Assembly (NCBI GenBank): GCA_937928015.1
Contig: CALFXA010000197.1
Span: forward strand, 1-20,572
Length of the DNA stretch: 20,572 nt
Direction: 5' to 3'
Origin: an uncultured Anaerolineales bacterium
Lineage (GTDB): Bacteria > Chloroflexota > Anaerolineae > Anaerolineales > Villigracilaceae
Positions 12,858-20,572 of the stretch are shown here, piece by piece. Position 1 is the first letter of the stretch; every line of letters starts with the position of its first letter. A model generated the notes under the pieces. The model was not told the origin of the DNA, did not search any database, and saw only the letters and a list, made by a program, of their open reading frames with translations. The translations under genes were made by a program, and so were the position numbers.

Positions 12858-15185
12858 ATGCAAACTAAAACCGACAACTCCCCCATCCCCGCGGCGGACG
12901 CCCGCTGCACCGAGATCCTCTCCGACACCCTGCGTGGTTTCGCGGGCATCGAAGAGGTGGACTATGACTACAAGACCGGCAGCCTCAAGGCGGTCTATGA
13001 TCCGCGCCTGTTGAGCAACGAGCGCGCGCTGCAGGTTGTCAATCAGGCGGGACGCGAAGCCTCGATGCGCGTGGCCCAGTGCGCCGCCAAACGCGAACGC
13101 GGCGAAGAAGCCTGCGCCAACTGCGCGGGCCATCTGGCAAAGCAATTGGTCAGCCAGTATGAAACCGCCGCCTCGCTCCCAACCGCGAAGTTCGTCAATA
13201 ACGCGCTCGAGATCCGCCTCAATCAGCCACGTCTGGCTACCGCCGAAAATCTGGAGGTCGAAGCCAATTTCCTCACGCCCGTTGTCGAGGAGGAGAAGCG
13301 CGGCATTCCCACCGAACAACTCGAAGTCGCATTTACGATCATAAACGCCATCGCCGGGCTGACCGCCTTCATCGGCGCGAGCCTGGGGTGGGACCCGACG
13401 CTGATTCTGATGCTGTACGTGGCCTCCTACGCGGCAGGCGGATGGTTCGGGCTGGTCGCCAGCGTCGAGGCGCTCAAGGAAAAGACCCTCAACGTGGACC
13501 TGCTGATGATCCTGGCAGCGCTGGGCGCAGCCGTCATCGGCCAACCTGCGGAAGGCGCGATGCTGCTGTTCCTGTTCTCGCTCTCGAACACACTTCAGAG
13601 CTACGCCATGGATCGCAGCCGCAAGGCCATCGAAAAACTACTCGACCTGCGTCCTGCTCAGGCCACCGTGCGACGCGGCTCCCGCCTGGTCACGTTGCCC
13701 ATCGAGCAGCTAACTCTCGGAGACGTGGTACTGGTCCGCCCCGGCGAGCGCTTCCCCATCGACGGCGAGGTCATCGCAGGCGCGTCCGACGTGAACCAGG
13801 CCACCATCACAGGCGAGTCGATGCCCGTGCATAAACAGGTCAGCGACCCCGTCTTCGCGGGCACGGTCAACGGCAACGGCTCGCTGGAGATCCGTGTAAA
13901 CCGCCTGGCCAAGGACACCACCCTGGCGCGCATCGTCAAGATGGTCGAAGAGGCACAGGCCACCAAAGCCAACACCCAGCGCATGCTCGACTCGTTCGAG
14001 GAGCGCTATGCCGTCTTCGTGCTGGCCGCCGCCGTGCTGCTGATCTTCGTCCCATGGCTGTTCCTCGGCCAGGAGTTCCAACCCACCTTCTACCGCGCCA
14101 TGACCTGGCTGGTGGTGGCCTCACCCTGCGCGTTGGTCATCTCCACACCTGCCAGTATTCTTTCCGCAATCGCCAACGGCGCGCGTCACGGCGTGCTCTT
14201 CAAAGGCGGCGTGCATCTCGAAAAGACCGCCACGCTCAAAGTGCTGGCCTTCGACAAGACCGGCACGCTCACTACGGGCGCACCTGCCCTGAACGCGCTC
14301 TACACCTACAGTGACTTAAGCGAAGATGAAGTCCTGCGACTCGTCGCCTCACTGGAATCCCGTTCCGAGCATCCGCTGGCCAGGGCCATCGTCCAGGCCG
14401 CCCATGCGCGGACCCTCAGCCTGCCTCCGTCTACCGGCTTCCGTGCCATCCCCGGCCAGGGCGTGGAAGGGGTGGTTGAACCCCATACTTTATGGATCGG
14501 CAACGAGCGCATGTTCGAGGAACGCAGTGTCAAGATCCCCACCAAGATTGCCGCTATGGCTGAAACGCTTCACGGCGAAGGTCAGACCGCCATGTATGTG
14601 TACTCTGCGTCAGCGCAGCAGTTCCTCGGCCTGCTGGCCGTGTCCGACACGTTGCGCGAAGACGCCATCGACATGATCAAGGCTCTCAAGGCCGCGGGCA
14701 TCGAACGCGTGGTCATGCTGACGGGTGACAACCCCAAAGTGGCCGCTAAGATTGCTGAACGTGCCGGTGTGGATGAGTTCCATGCCGGGCTGCTGCCGCA
14801 GGACAAGGTCACCGTACTACAATCGTTGCAGCGCAAGTACGGTCCCGTGGCGATGGTCGGCGACGGAGTCAATGATGCGCCCTCGCTCGCCACTGCCGAC
14901 ATCGGTATCGCTATGGGCGGCGCAGGCACCGACGTGGCTATCGAAACCGCCGACGTGGTGCTCATGTCCGACGATTTGCACAAGATTCCCTTCGCCATCG
15001 GGTTGGCGCGGCACGCGCGTCGCGTGGTCTGGCAAAACCTGACCTTCGCCCTGGCTGTCATTGTGGTGCTGATTGCCAGCGCCTTTGGGGCGCAGCTTCC
15101 CCTGCCCCTCGGCGTGGTGGGTCACGAAGGCAGCACGGTGTTGGTGGTCTTGAACGGCCTGCGCCTGCTGCGCTACAAAGCATAG
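12858..15185 (+). CDS. P1B-4-type metal-exporting ATPase (PfeT/CoaT-like)
   Basis: A membrane ATPase of 775 residues that should expel a divalent metal at the cost of ATP. All P-type landmarks are present: actuator TGES (318-321), phosphorylation DKTGT (466-470), SEHP (503-506), TGDN (622-625) and GDGVNDAP (668-675). The metal-site signature is SPC (422-424) with HEGST (756-760) in the last membrane helix, which defines subgroup P1B-4, whose characterised members move Fe(II) or Co(II) and include the PerR-controlled Bacillus PfeT. CPC, typical of copper and zinc/cadmium pumps, is absent. The N-terminus carries an HMA-like fold (about 10-66) where the first cysteine of CxxC is Asp (D14, C17), then an extra cluster C75, C86xxC89, H92. 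Membrane helices occur at about 157-176, 181-201, 214-229, 233-250, 384-404, 414-440, 726-742 and 753-770. It shares the promoter and operators of the regulator 16 bp upstream. Fe(II) is the best guess, not proven. Confidence 0.93.
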   Translation: MQTKTDNSPIPAADARCTEILSDTLRGFAGIEEVDYDYKTGSLKAVYDPRLLSNERALQVVNQAGREASMRVAQCAAKRERGEEACANCAGHLAKQLVSQYETAASLPTAKFVNNALEIRLNQPRLATAENLEVEANFLTPVVEEEKRGIPTEQLEVAFTIINAIAGLTAFIGASLGWDPTLILMLYVASYAAGGWFGLVASVEALKEKTLNVDLLMILAALGAAVIGQPAEGAMLLFLFSLSNTLQSYAMDRSRKAIEKLLDLRPAQATVRRGSRLVTLPIEQLTLGDVVLVRPGERFPIDGEVIAGASDVNQATITGESMPVHKQVSDPVFAGTVNGNGSLEIRVNRLAKDTTLARIVKMVEEAQATKANTQRMLDSFEERYAVFVLAAAVLLIFVPWLFLGQEFQPTFYRAMTWLVVASPCALVISTPASILSAIANGARHGVLFKGGVHLEKTATLKVLAFDKTGTLTTGAPALNALYTYSDLSEDEVLRLVASLESRSEHPLARAIVQAAHARTLSLPPSTGFRAIPGQGVEGVVEPHTLWIGNERMFEERSVKIPTKIAAMAETLHGEGQTAMYVYSASAQQFLGLLAVSDTLREDAIDMIKALKAAGIERVVMLTGDNPKVAAKIAERAGVDEFHAGLLPQDKVTVLQSLQRKYGPVAMVGDGVNDAPSLATADIGIAMGGAGTDVAIETADVVLMSDDLHKIPFAIGLARHARRVVWQNLTFALAVIVVLIASAFGAQLPLPLGVVGHEGSTVLVVLNGLRLLRYKA

Positions 15186-15190
15186 AATCA

Positions 15191-15224
15191 AACAGCCGCT
15201 TCCTCGGAAGCGGCTGTTATTTTA
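15191..15224 (+). terminator. Rho-independent terminator of the perR-like/ATPase operon
   Basis: AACAGCCGCTTCC (15191-15203) and GGAAGCGGCTGTT (15206-15218) are perfect complements, followed by ATTTTA. The stem starts 5 bp after the ATPase stop codon. Confidence 0.88.
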
Positions 15225-15230
15225 CATAAC

Positions 15231-15261
15231 AAAAAACGCGGGACTCGGTTCCGCGTTTTTT
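15231..15261. terminator. Bidirectional terminator between the convergent ATPase and kinase genes
   Basis: AAAAAACGCGG (15231-15241) pairs with CCGCGTTTTTT (15251-15261) around a 9-nt loop. Flanking A and T runs make it able to stop both strands; on the minus strand it overlaps the last base of the kinase stop codon and must end that transcript immediately. Confidence 0.85.
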
Positions 15262-17318
15262 CATTTCTTCAAAAGAGGCCGCCAGGCTGGATCGAACTCA
15301 TCATAGCTATCATCGTTCAAGACGGTCATGTCCGAACCGCTGGCAGTCATGTAGACCACATCCAGGCCATGATTCCCAGAGACTTCGAAAGCCAACCACA
15401 AGCCATCGGGGGAATAATCCACATTGTTTCCTTGGTTCAAGATCACCGGGTTTGAACTGGCATCCAGAATGTACATCACCATGTTGGGAAAAACGGTCTT
15501 CCCTACCGGCGTCTGATGGAACAGGACCAGCATCCCATCGGGAGACCATTCCGGACGCGTATCCGACAACTGGTCGCCACTGCGAATCAACTGCTGCTGG
15601 TCCTCGCCCTCATTCGACATAACCCATATCTGATAGGCATTTCCATTACGTCGCAAGGCATAGGCGATCTGCTTGCCGTCCGGCGACCAGACCGGTTGAC
15701 GGGCATCCTGTCCTTGCGGGGTGCGAATCAAACGAGTCGTCAAGCCAGTGGACAGATCGTAAGAGTAGAGTTGCATGTGTCCAGTGCGCAGGGACGTAAA
15801 AGCGATGTGCGTGCCATCGGGTGACCAGTCTGGCTCGAAGTCACCGCCGGGCACGGTAGAGAGTGCCTGCATGCCTGTTCCATCAGCTTTGATGATGTAC
15901 AGGCTGGAGCGACGGTAGACATCCTGCTTCAGCTTGCACGGCGCAACAAAAACCAACCGATCACCGTCCGGCGACCAGGCAGGCTGGCATGCTCCGTTGG
16001 GCATGTCGGTCAGTTGAGTCTCGTTCCCCAGCAGGTCGGTCAGATAGATCTGAGGCAACCCCGTTTTTGTTGATGCATACGCGATCTGGAAGGATTCAAA
16101 ACCCAGCGGTGTAGGCGGAACAGAAGGCGTCTCAGTGGGGACCAACTCGGTTACCGTGGGCGTAAAGATAAACCCCGTACCAGCGGCCCGCGTGGGTGTC
16201 CCGTTTTTAGGAGCGTTTTGCGTAACCGTCGGCGACGGCTTCGTCCCAAAGGGAATCAGCCCAGGCGCGAGGAAATTAGTCGCCATAAACCCGACGACCG
16301 CCAAACCGACCAACGTTCCAATGATGATCCTGCGGTTGCGACTCTCCCGCAGCTTTTGCCGTCGCATCGGCGAGACAAAAGGCGTATCCTCCTGCGGCTG
16401 ATTCGGGAGTACCACTCCCTTCGGGCGGGCCTCGCCTTCCGTGAGCGCATCAGACGAGGCACTCGGAGGCGGCGGCGAGACATGATACGCGCCGACCGGC
16501 TGCAGGGTCTTGGACTTGGATTCGAGCAGGGCGCGCTTGAAATCCTCGGCGGTCTGGTAACGATCCTCGGGGTCCACAGCCATGGCCTTTTCGATGGTCA
16601 GGGCCAGCTTACGCGAGGTGTTGGGACTGCGCTTGCGGATCGGCGCCAGGCGAATGTTGTCCATCGCACGGGCCAGGCCATCCTCGGGGATGACGCCGGT
16701 GATGGCGGCATAGAGCGTCGCGCCCAACGAGTAGACGTCGGTGCGCGGATCGGTGCGGCCCGTTCCATATTGTTCAGGCGGGGAATAGCCAGGCGTCATC
16801 GCCCGCGCGCCGACCGTGGTGACTTCGTTGCCTTGCAGCACTTTGGCCAGGCCAAAGTCCACCAGCACGATGTGACCGTCCGGGGCGATCTTGACGTTAC
16901 CAGGCTTGATGTCGCGGTGCAGGATGGGGGGCTTGCGGGTATGCAGATAGGAGAGGGCGTCACAGATGGCGGCGCCGATGGTAATGACATCATCCTCGGA
17001 AAGAGTCCCCACACGCTCCATGCGCTCACGCAGGTCCTCTCCCTCGATAAAGTCCATGACCAGGTATTGCCCCTGCCCATCCACCGAGAAATGATCGGAG
17101 ACACGCGGCAGGTTGGGATGACGCAAGTTGGCTAAAATGACCGCTTCCAAGCGGAATTGGCGGGAATACTCGTCGGTGGTGAACAGGTTCTCTTTAACGG
17201 CCACCACCATACCGAGGTTTTCGTCCATGGCAGTGTACACGGAACCCATCCCGCCCTGAGCGAGACATTCCACAATTCGATAGCGCTTGTGCAGCAAAGA
17301 GCCGTTTTCGAGGGTCAT
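15261..17318 (-). CDS. Transmembrane Ser/Thr protein kinase with extracellular TolB/WD40-like propeller (copy 1)
   Basis: A 685-residue Hanks-type receptor kinase. The cytoplasmic kinase domain (13-265) has the glycine loop AQGGMGSVY (20-28), K42, E58, catalytic HRDIKPGN (134-141), DFG (154-156) and PGYSPPEQYG (176-185), so it should be active. A Pro-rich linker and a basic patch (319-330) precede one membrane helix (331-350), then a short Thr/Pro stalk (360-405). Outside is a beta-propeller (about 408-685) with repeated W/YSPDG blade motifs (CQPAWSPDG, FEPDWSPDG, RQPVWSPDG, TRPEWSPDG, VDYSPDG, and a final AWRP). The family of propeller is that of TolB/PD40. A cysteine pair C444/C461 could form a disulfide. 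It probably senses an extracellular ligand. A weak promoter, TTGAAA (17399-17404) and TACGGT (17376-17381) 17 bp apart, lies upstream; the ATG has no clear ribosome-binding site. It is a paralog of the gene 170 bp upstream. Confidence 0.95.
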   Translation of the reverse strand: MTLENGSLLHKRYRIVECLAQGGMGSVYTAMDENLGMVVAVKENLFTTDEYSRQFRLEAVILANLRHPNLPRVSDHFSVDGQGQYLVMDFIEGEDLRERMERVGTLSEDDVITIGAAICDALSYLHTRKPPILHRDIKPGNVKIAPDGHIVLVDFGLAKVLQGNEVTTVGARAMTPGYSPPEQYGTGRTDPRTDVYSLGATLYAAITGVIPEDGLARAMDNIRLAPIRKRSPNTSRKLALTIEKAMAVDPEDRYQTAEDFKRALLESKSKTLQPVGAYHVSPPPPSASSDALTEGEARPKGVVLPNQPQEDTPFVSPMRRQKLRESRNRRIIIGTLVGLAVVGFMATNFLAPGLIPFGTKPSPTVTQNAPKNGTPTRAAGTGFIFTPTVTELVPTETPSVPPTPLGFESFQIAYASTKTGLPQIYLTDLLGNETQLTDMPNGACQPAWSPDGDRLVFVAPCKLKQDVYRRSSLYIIKADGTGMQALSTVPGGDFEPDWSPDGTHIAFTSLRTGHMQLYSYDLSTGLTTRLIRTPQGQDARQPVWSPDGKQIAYALRRNGNAYQIWVMSNEGEDQQQLIRSGDQLSDTRPEWSPDGMLVLFHQTPVGKTVFPNMVMYILDASSNPVILNQGNNVDYSPDGLWLAFEVSGNHGLDVVYMTASGSDMTVLNDDSYDEFDPAWRPLLKK

Positions 17319-17433
17319 TGGTCCGATCTACGAAAAAGAACAGAATAAGAACATGGTCAATTTTACTTCATGCAGACCGTAGTTGGATGAGGAAATGCTT
17401 TCAATTCGCAACTGATTTTTAAATCAATGACAG

Positions 17434-17466
17434 AAAAACTGGCGGGAGGGAGTGCCCGCCAGTTTT
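17434..17466 (-). terminator. Rho-independent terminator after kinase copy 2
   Basis: AAAACTGGCGGG (17435-17446) and CCCGCCAGTTTT (17455-17466) form a 12-bp perfect stem, followed on the minus strand by a run of five T. It lies 22 bp after the stop of kinase 2, so kinase 1 probably has its own promoter. Nearby TGATTT/AAATCA (17413-17426) is a small palindrome of unknown role. Confidence 0.88.
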
Positions 17467-17488
17467 CATACACTGCAATCATTGAGAA

Positions 17489-19714
17489 TTACGGAGCGGA
17501 TGGCCGCCAGGCAGGTTCGAAATCGTTGCCCGGATCGGTGGTCAGACGGATGCGTTCCGTACCGCCAACGGCGATCAGGTATAAATCCAGGGTCGTGCCA
17601 TCCACTTCACGGCCCTGGTAGACCATCCAGAAGCCGTCAGCGGAGAAGGCCAATCGTTCAACGGGAGCAGGCCCGAGTTCCAGGCGGGTGGCGGAGGTGC
17701 CACCGCGTTTTTCGTAGAGCACGCTCATCTGCCAGGGCTGAGAGAAAGTGTCAGCTTTCCGCTGAGAGTAAACGATGACCGTGTCATCTTTTGACCAGAC
17801 GGGGAAGTAATCCAGAAAAGCGGAGCCGCTGCGGATCATTTGCTGCGGGTTCTCGCCGGTATCGAGCATGGCCCAAATCTGGTACACGTTGAAGCGTTTG
17901 ACTGCAAAAGCGATCTGGTTGCCGATGGATGACCAACTGGGCTGGCGGGCCCCCACGCCCGGACCAAGGTCCGTCAGGCGGGTGACGCTCTGGTCGGCCA
18001 GGTTCATCACGTAGACTTGCATCGAGCCATCGCGCACCGAGGTGAAGGCAATGCGCGTACCATCCGGGGACCAGGACGGTTCGAAGTTACCGGTCGGGAC
18101 GGAGGTCAACGGCTGGAGGTTGGTTCCGTCAGCGTTGATGGTGTACAGGCCCGCGTCGGCCGGAGGATTCTGGTCGATCAGGTCGGGCCCTTTGCAGGGA
18201 GAGACAAAGACCAGGCTGGCACCATCCGGCGACCAGGAGGGCTGACATGCGCCACCCGGAACATTGGTGATCGGCGTAGTGGACATACTCTCTACGTCGA
18301 ACAGGTAGATCTGCGGTTTGCCGGTGCGGTCGGAGACGAACGCCACCTGACCGTATCCACCGCCCTGCGGGGTGACGGACGGGGTCAAAGTCTGCGTTGG
18401 CTCGGCAGGCAGGATCGGGGCGGGCGTCTCGGTGTAGAGCGGACGCGGCGTGACGGTGGGTGTGAAGGTGGCCGTCGGCGGGATTTCCGTGTTGGTGGGC
18501 GTCAACGTCGGTTCGAGAGTCGGCGTCGATGTCGGTTCAAGGGTTGGCGTGAAGGTGAAGGTTGCCGTGGCCGGCAGGAAGGACAACTGTCCACGCACGG
18601 AGTCTGGTAACAGGGACGGGTTGAAATACAACCAGCCCGCGCCAACGGCGATCACAAGCAACAGGAACCAGATCAGCCCGCGTTGGCGGCGCTGTTTCTG
18701 TTCCTTTTTTTTCTTGCCCGGCGGGATGAAAGGCTTATCATCCTCAGGCGCCAGGAGTTGTCCAGGCGGGCTGACGGGTTTGGGCGGCTTGCTCGACTCC
18801 TCGGGCGTGGGTTTGCCGGGGTCGGGATATTCCTTTTCCTTCTGGGGCTCGGCCACCTCGGGCGGAGGCGGCGAGACGGTGTAGTTGCCGGTCAATTGCT
18901 GGGTCTTGGACTTGGACCCCAGCAGGGCTTTCTTGAGTTCATCCGCGGTCTGGAAACGATCAGCGGGATCCACCGACATGGCCTTTTCGATGGCGGCGGC
19001 CAGACGACGGGAGACCTTCGCGTTGCGTTTACGCAACGGAGTAAGTTGGGCGTTGTCCATGGCGCGGGCCAGGCCATCTTCAGGGATGACCCCGCACAGG
19101 GCCGCATACAACGTCGCTCCGAGCGAGTAGATGTCGGTGCGCGGATCGGTGCGGGCGGTTCCGTATTGTTCCGGCGGGGAATAACCGGGCGTCATGGCAC
19201 GCGCGCCAGTGGTGGTCACCTGCGCGCCCTGCACCACCTTGGCCAGACCAAAGTCCACCAGGAAGATGTGGCCGTCGGGCGTGATCTTGACGTTGCCCGG
19301 CTTGATGTCGCGGTGCAGGATCGGGGGTTTGCGGCTGTGCAGGTAGGCCAGCGCATCACAGATGGCCGCGCCGATCTGGACGGCATCATCTTCGGAGATA
19401 GTGCCGTCGCGCTCCATGCGCTGGCGCAGGTCCTCGCCTTCGATGAAGTCCATGACGAGGTACTGTCCCTGCTCGCCGACCACGAAATGGTCAGAGACGC
19501 GCGGCAGGTTGGGGTGGCGCAGGTTCGCCAGAATGACCGCCTCAAGGCGGAACTGGCGCGAATATTCATCGGTGGTGAACAGATTTTCCTTGACGGCTAC
19601 TTCCACGCCAAGGTTTTCATCCACGGCGCGATAAACCGACCCCATGCCGCCCTGGCCAAGGATCTCAACAATGCGATAGCGTTTGTGCAGGAGTGTTCCG
19701 CGTTCGAGTGTCAT
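17489..19714 (-). CDS. Transmembrane Ser/Thr protein kinase with TPT stalk and propeller (copy 2)
   Basis: A 741-residue paralog of the downstream kinase, nearly identical in the kinase domain: LGQGGMGSVY (19-28), K42, HRDIKPGN (134-141), DFG (154-156), PGYSPPEQYG (176-185). It has a longer Pro/Glu/Lys-rich juxtamembrane part (282-345, ending KKKKEQKQRRQR), a membrane helix (346-364) and a 70-residue Thr/Pro stalk (381-450) of TPTLEPTSTPTLEPTLTPT type that would lift the sensor off the membrane. The propeller (453-741) has two intact WSPDG blades (CQPSWSPDG, FEPSWSPDG), and then altered ones: WSSIGNQ, WSKDDTV, FSADGFW. The pair C490/C507 sits exactly where C444/C461 does in copy 1. An extended -10 (TGTTATAAT) lies 42 nt upstream of the ATG and a weak GGA precedes it. 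Substrate and signal are unknown. Confidence 0.95.
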   Translation of the reverse strand: MTLERGTLLHKRYRIVEILGQGGMGSVYRAVDENLGVEVAVKENLFTTDEYSRQFRLEAVILANLRHPNLPRVSDHFVVGEQGQYLVMDFIEGEDLRQRMERDGTISEDDAVQIGAAICDALAYLHSRKPPILHRDIKPGNVKITPDGHIFLVDFGLAKVVQGAQVTTTGARAMTPGYSPPEQYGTARTDPRTDIYSLGATLYAALCGVIPEDGLARAMDNAQLTPLRKRNAKVSRRLAAAIEKAMSVDPADRFQTADELKKALLGSKSKTQQLTGNYTVSPPPPEVAEPQKEKEYPDPGKPTPEESSKPPKPVSPPGQLLAPEDDKPFIPPGKKKKEQKQRRQRGLIWFLLLVIAVGAGWLYFNPSLLPDSVRGQLSFLPATATFTFTPTLEPTSTPTLEPTLTPTNTEIPPTATFTPTVTPRPLYTETPAPILPAEPTQTLTPSVTPQGGGYGQVAFVSDRTGKPQIYLFDVESMSTTPITNVPGGACQPSWSPDGASLVFVSPCKGPDLIDQNPPADAGLYTINADGTNLQPLTSVPTGNFEPSWSPDGTRIAFTSVRDGSMQVYVMNLADQSVTRLTDLGPGVGARQPSWSSIGNQIAFAVKRFNVYQIWAMLDTGENPQQMIRSGSAFLDYFPVWSKDDTVIVYSQRKADTFSQPWQMSVLYEKRGGTSATRLELGPAPVERLAFSADGFWMVYQGREVDGTTLDLYLIAVGGTERIRLTTDPGNDFEPAWRPSAP
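18507..18554 (-). repeat. 24-bp tandem repeat encoding the TPT stalk of kinase copy 2
   Basis: Two adjacent 24-bp units (18507-18530 and 18531-18554) begin GTCGGTTC and differ at a few positions. On the coding strand they give octapeptides of the TPTLEPTS type. Unit number could vary between strains and change stalk length. Confidence 0.6.
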
Positions 19715-19756
19715 CCGTGTTCCAAAAAAACAGTGAAAGTGCCCTAGGTATGGCGC

Positions 19757-19765
19757 ATTATAACA
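19757..19765 (-). promoter_or_regulatory. Extended -10 promoter of kinase copy 2
   Basis: The minus strand reads TGTTATAAT, a perfect TATAAT (complement of 19757-19762) with a TGn extension. It lies 42 nt before the ATG at 19714, in the gap after the PAP2 gene. No good -35 is seen, as is usual for extended -10 promoters. Confidence 0.5.
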
Positions 19766-19774
19766 GATGCACCC

Positions 19775-20572
19775 CTAGCTCTTGGGGTCTGCAACCAGAT
19801 TAACTTTTTTGAAAAGCCAGGGCGCTCCGCCTGAAACCCAGAAACCGACCAGCACGTAGCGGACATAGCGCAGGACGTACGAGAGCAGGAACTCGCCGCG
19901 TGGGAAGACCTGTCCCAGGCCGAACCACAGGATGAGGATGCCGATCACACCGAGGATGTATCGCAGGGAGCGCTGAGTCACGGACCCCGTGGCCTGGAAC
20001 CCGCCCTGGAGCGCCATCCACGCGAGGCCAACCGCCAGCCCGAAGAGCGTGGCAGCCGGGGTGATGGCTCCGCTCAGGGAAACGGGATCGATCTTATCGC
20101 CCCCCGCCCTGGCGGAATTGACCAGCCACTCGTCGGGGATGACGAATCCAGATTGGGCGGCCACGGTAAGGGCGCTGACGCCGATCAAGATCATGGAGAC
20201 GAGAAAGGCCAACCCGACCTGGCGGGCAAAGCTTTGGGTTTTGAGCCAGTCGGCAGCGCGGTCCCAATAAGCGGTAAAAGCCCAGACCGACAGTCCGCCG
20301 AGCAGCCAGCCCAACAACACGTCGTGGAGAAAGTGCATGCCCAGATACATGCGCGAGAAACCGATCAGCAGAACGACCACCGTCGCCACGATCCAGGCCC
20401 AGGGTTTACGCAGCCAGGCCGCGCAGATGCCCCACACGCCTGCCGCTGTCTGCGCGTGTGCCGACGGGACGCCAAAGCTGGTCTCTGCGGCCATTGGCGT
20501 TACACGTTGACTGACCCAATATGGACGAGGCCCGCCCATGGCGACTTTGAAAATGTGGTTGACGCTGGTATT
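19775..20572 (-). CDS. PAP2-family membrane phosphatase (5' end outside window)
   Basis: The frame is open to the right edge, so the true start lies beyond it; the visible part is 265 codons. All three PAP2 catalytic motifs are present: K-x6-RP (K then VAMGGPRP, with K 11 codons from the edge region), PSAH (usual form PSGH), and SR-x5-H-x3-D (SRMYLGMHFLHD). These enzymes remove phosphate from lipid or small-molecule substrates such as undecaprenyl pyrophosphate or phosphatidate at the outer face of the membrane. After the catalytic core there are about four further hydrophobic segments (VGLAFLVSMILIGVSALTV, AATLFGLAVGLAWMAL, ILGVIGILILWFGLG, YVLVGFWVSGGAPWLF), making a C-terminal membrane extension that the plain PAP2 fold lacks. 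An ATG at 20539 lies inside the first motif and cannot be the start. Confidence 0.93.
   Translation of the reverse strand, partial: NTSVNHIFKVAMGGPRPYWVSQRVTPMAAETSFGVPSAHAQTAAGVWGICAAWLRKPWAWIVATVVVLLIGFSRMYLGMHFLHDVLLGWLLGGLSVWAFTAYWDRAADWLKTQSFARQVGLAFLVSMILIGVSALTVAAQSGFVIPDEWLVNSARAGGDKIDPVSLSGAITPAATLFGLAVGLAWMALQGGFQATGSVTQRSLRYILGVIGILILWFGLGQVFPRGEFLLSYVLRYVRYVLVGFWVSGGAPWLFKKVNLVADPKS

Noticed and set aside
12732..13544. Open frame of 270 codons on the minus strand across the regulator-ATPase junction
   Set aside because: It overlaps two well-supported genes on the other strand and its product resembles no family.
18683..19747. Open frame of 354 codons on the plus strand, opposite kinase copy 2
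   Set aside because: Antisense shadow of the conserved kinase domain; the similar frame at 16218-17135 opposite copy 1 has the same cause.
19771..19788. ACCCC/GGGGT hairpin overlapping the PAP2 stop codon
   Set aside because: Short stem and no T-run on either strand, so not called as a terminator.

Overview
The window looks like chromosomal DNA from a Chloroflexota bacterium, most probably class Anaerolineae. This rests on the style of the 5' end of the 16S gene, on proline/threonine-rich stalks of the TPT type in surface proteins, on short-spacer lipoproteins ending their signal in MACG, and on a HrcA/CIRCE-controlled hrcA-grpE-dnaK-dnaJ operon. No database search was possible, so the class is an inference. 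Nearly everything is transcribed leftward (minus strand); only a two-gene metal-homeostasis unit at 12.4-15.2 kb runs rightward. No tRNA, CRISPR array, transposase or phage gene was seen.

Layout from left to right. 1-330 is the 5' end of a 16S rRNA gene leaving the window, with a structured leader and two promoters (622-649, 757-784). 860-3954 is a recombination/replication unit read leftward: lamin-tail-domain membrane protein, dnaX, ybaB/ebfC, recR, terminator. 4001-6266 holds a NUDIX hydrolase and prmA, followed by a lipoprotein with its own promoter and terminator. 6437-11345 is the heat-shock operon hrcA-grpE-dnaK-dnaJ with promoter and CIRCE operator; an 85-bp inverted repeat lies between dnaK and dnaJ, and a 9-bp tandem/hairpin repeat follows dnaJ. 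11386-12267 is a DUF1684 gene. 12323-15218 is a PerR-like Fur-family regulator followed by a P1B-4-type metal ATPase, with PerR-box-like operators over the promoter. 15231-19765 contains two tandem paralogous transmembrane Ser/Thr kinases with extracellular TolB/WD40-like propellers. 19775-20572 is a PAP2 phosphatase cut by the window edge.

Most of the window is housekeeping. The parts most worth a second look are the PerR-like/P1B-4 ATPase operon (likely peroxide-linked metal efflux, with an altered metal-site residue and an unusual N-terminal metal-binding region), the paired propeller kinases, the interspersed repeats inside and after the chaperone operon, and a recurring pattern in which a -10 box sits 6-12 nt before a start codon with no Shine-Dalgarno, suggesting leaderless mRNAs. 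I do not see a wholly new system that the sequence alone would prove.
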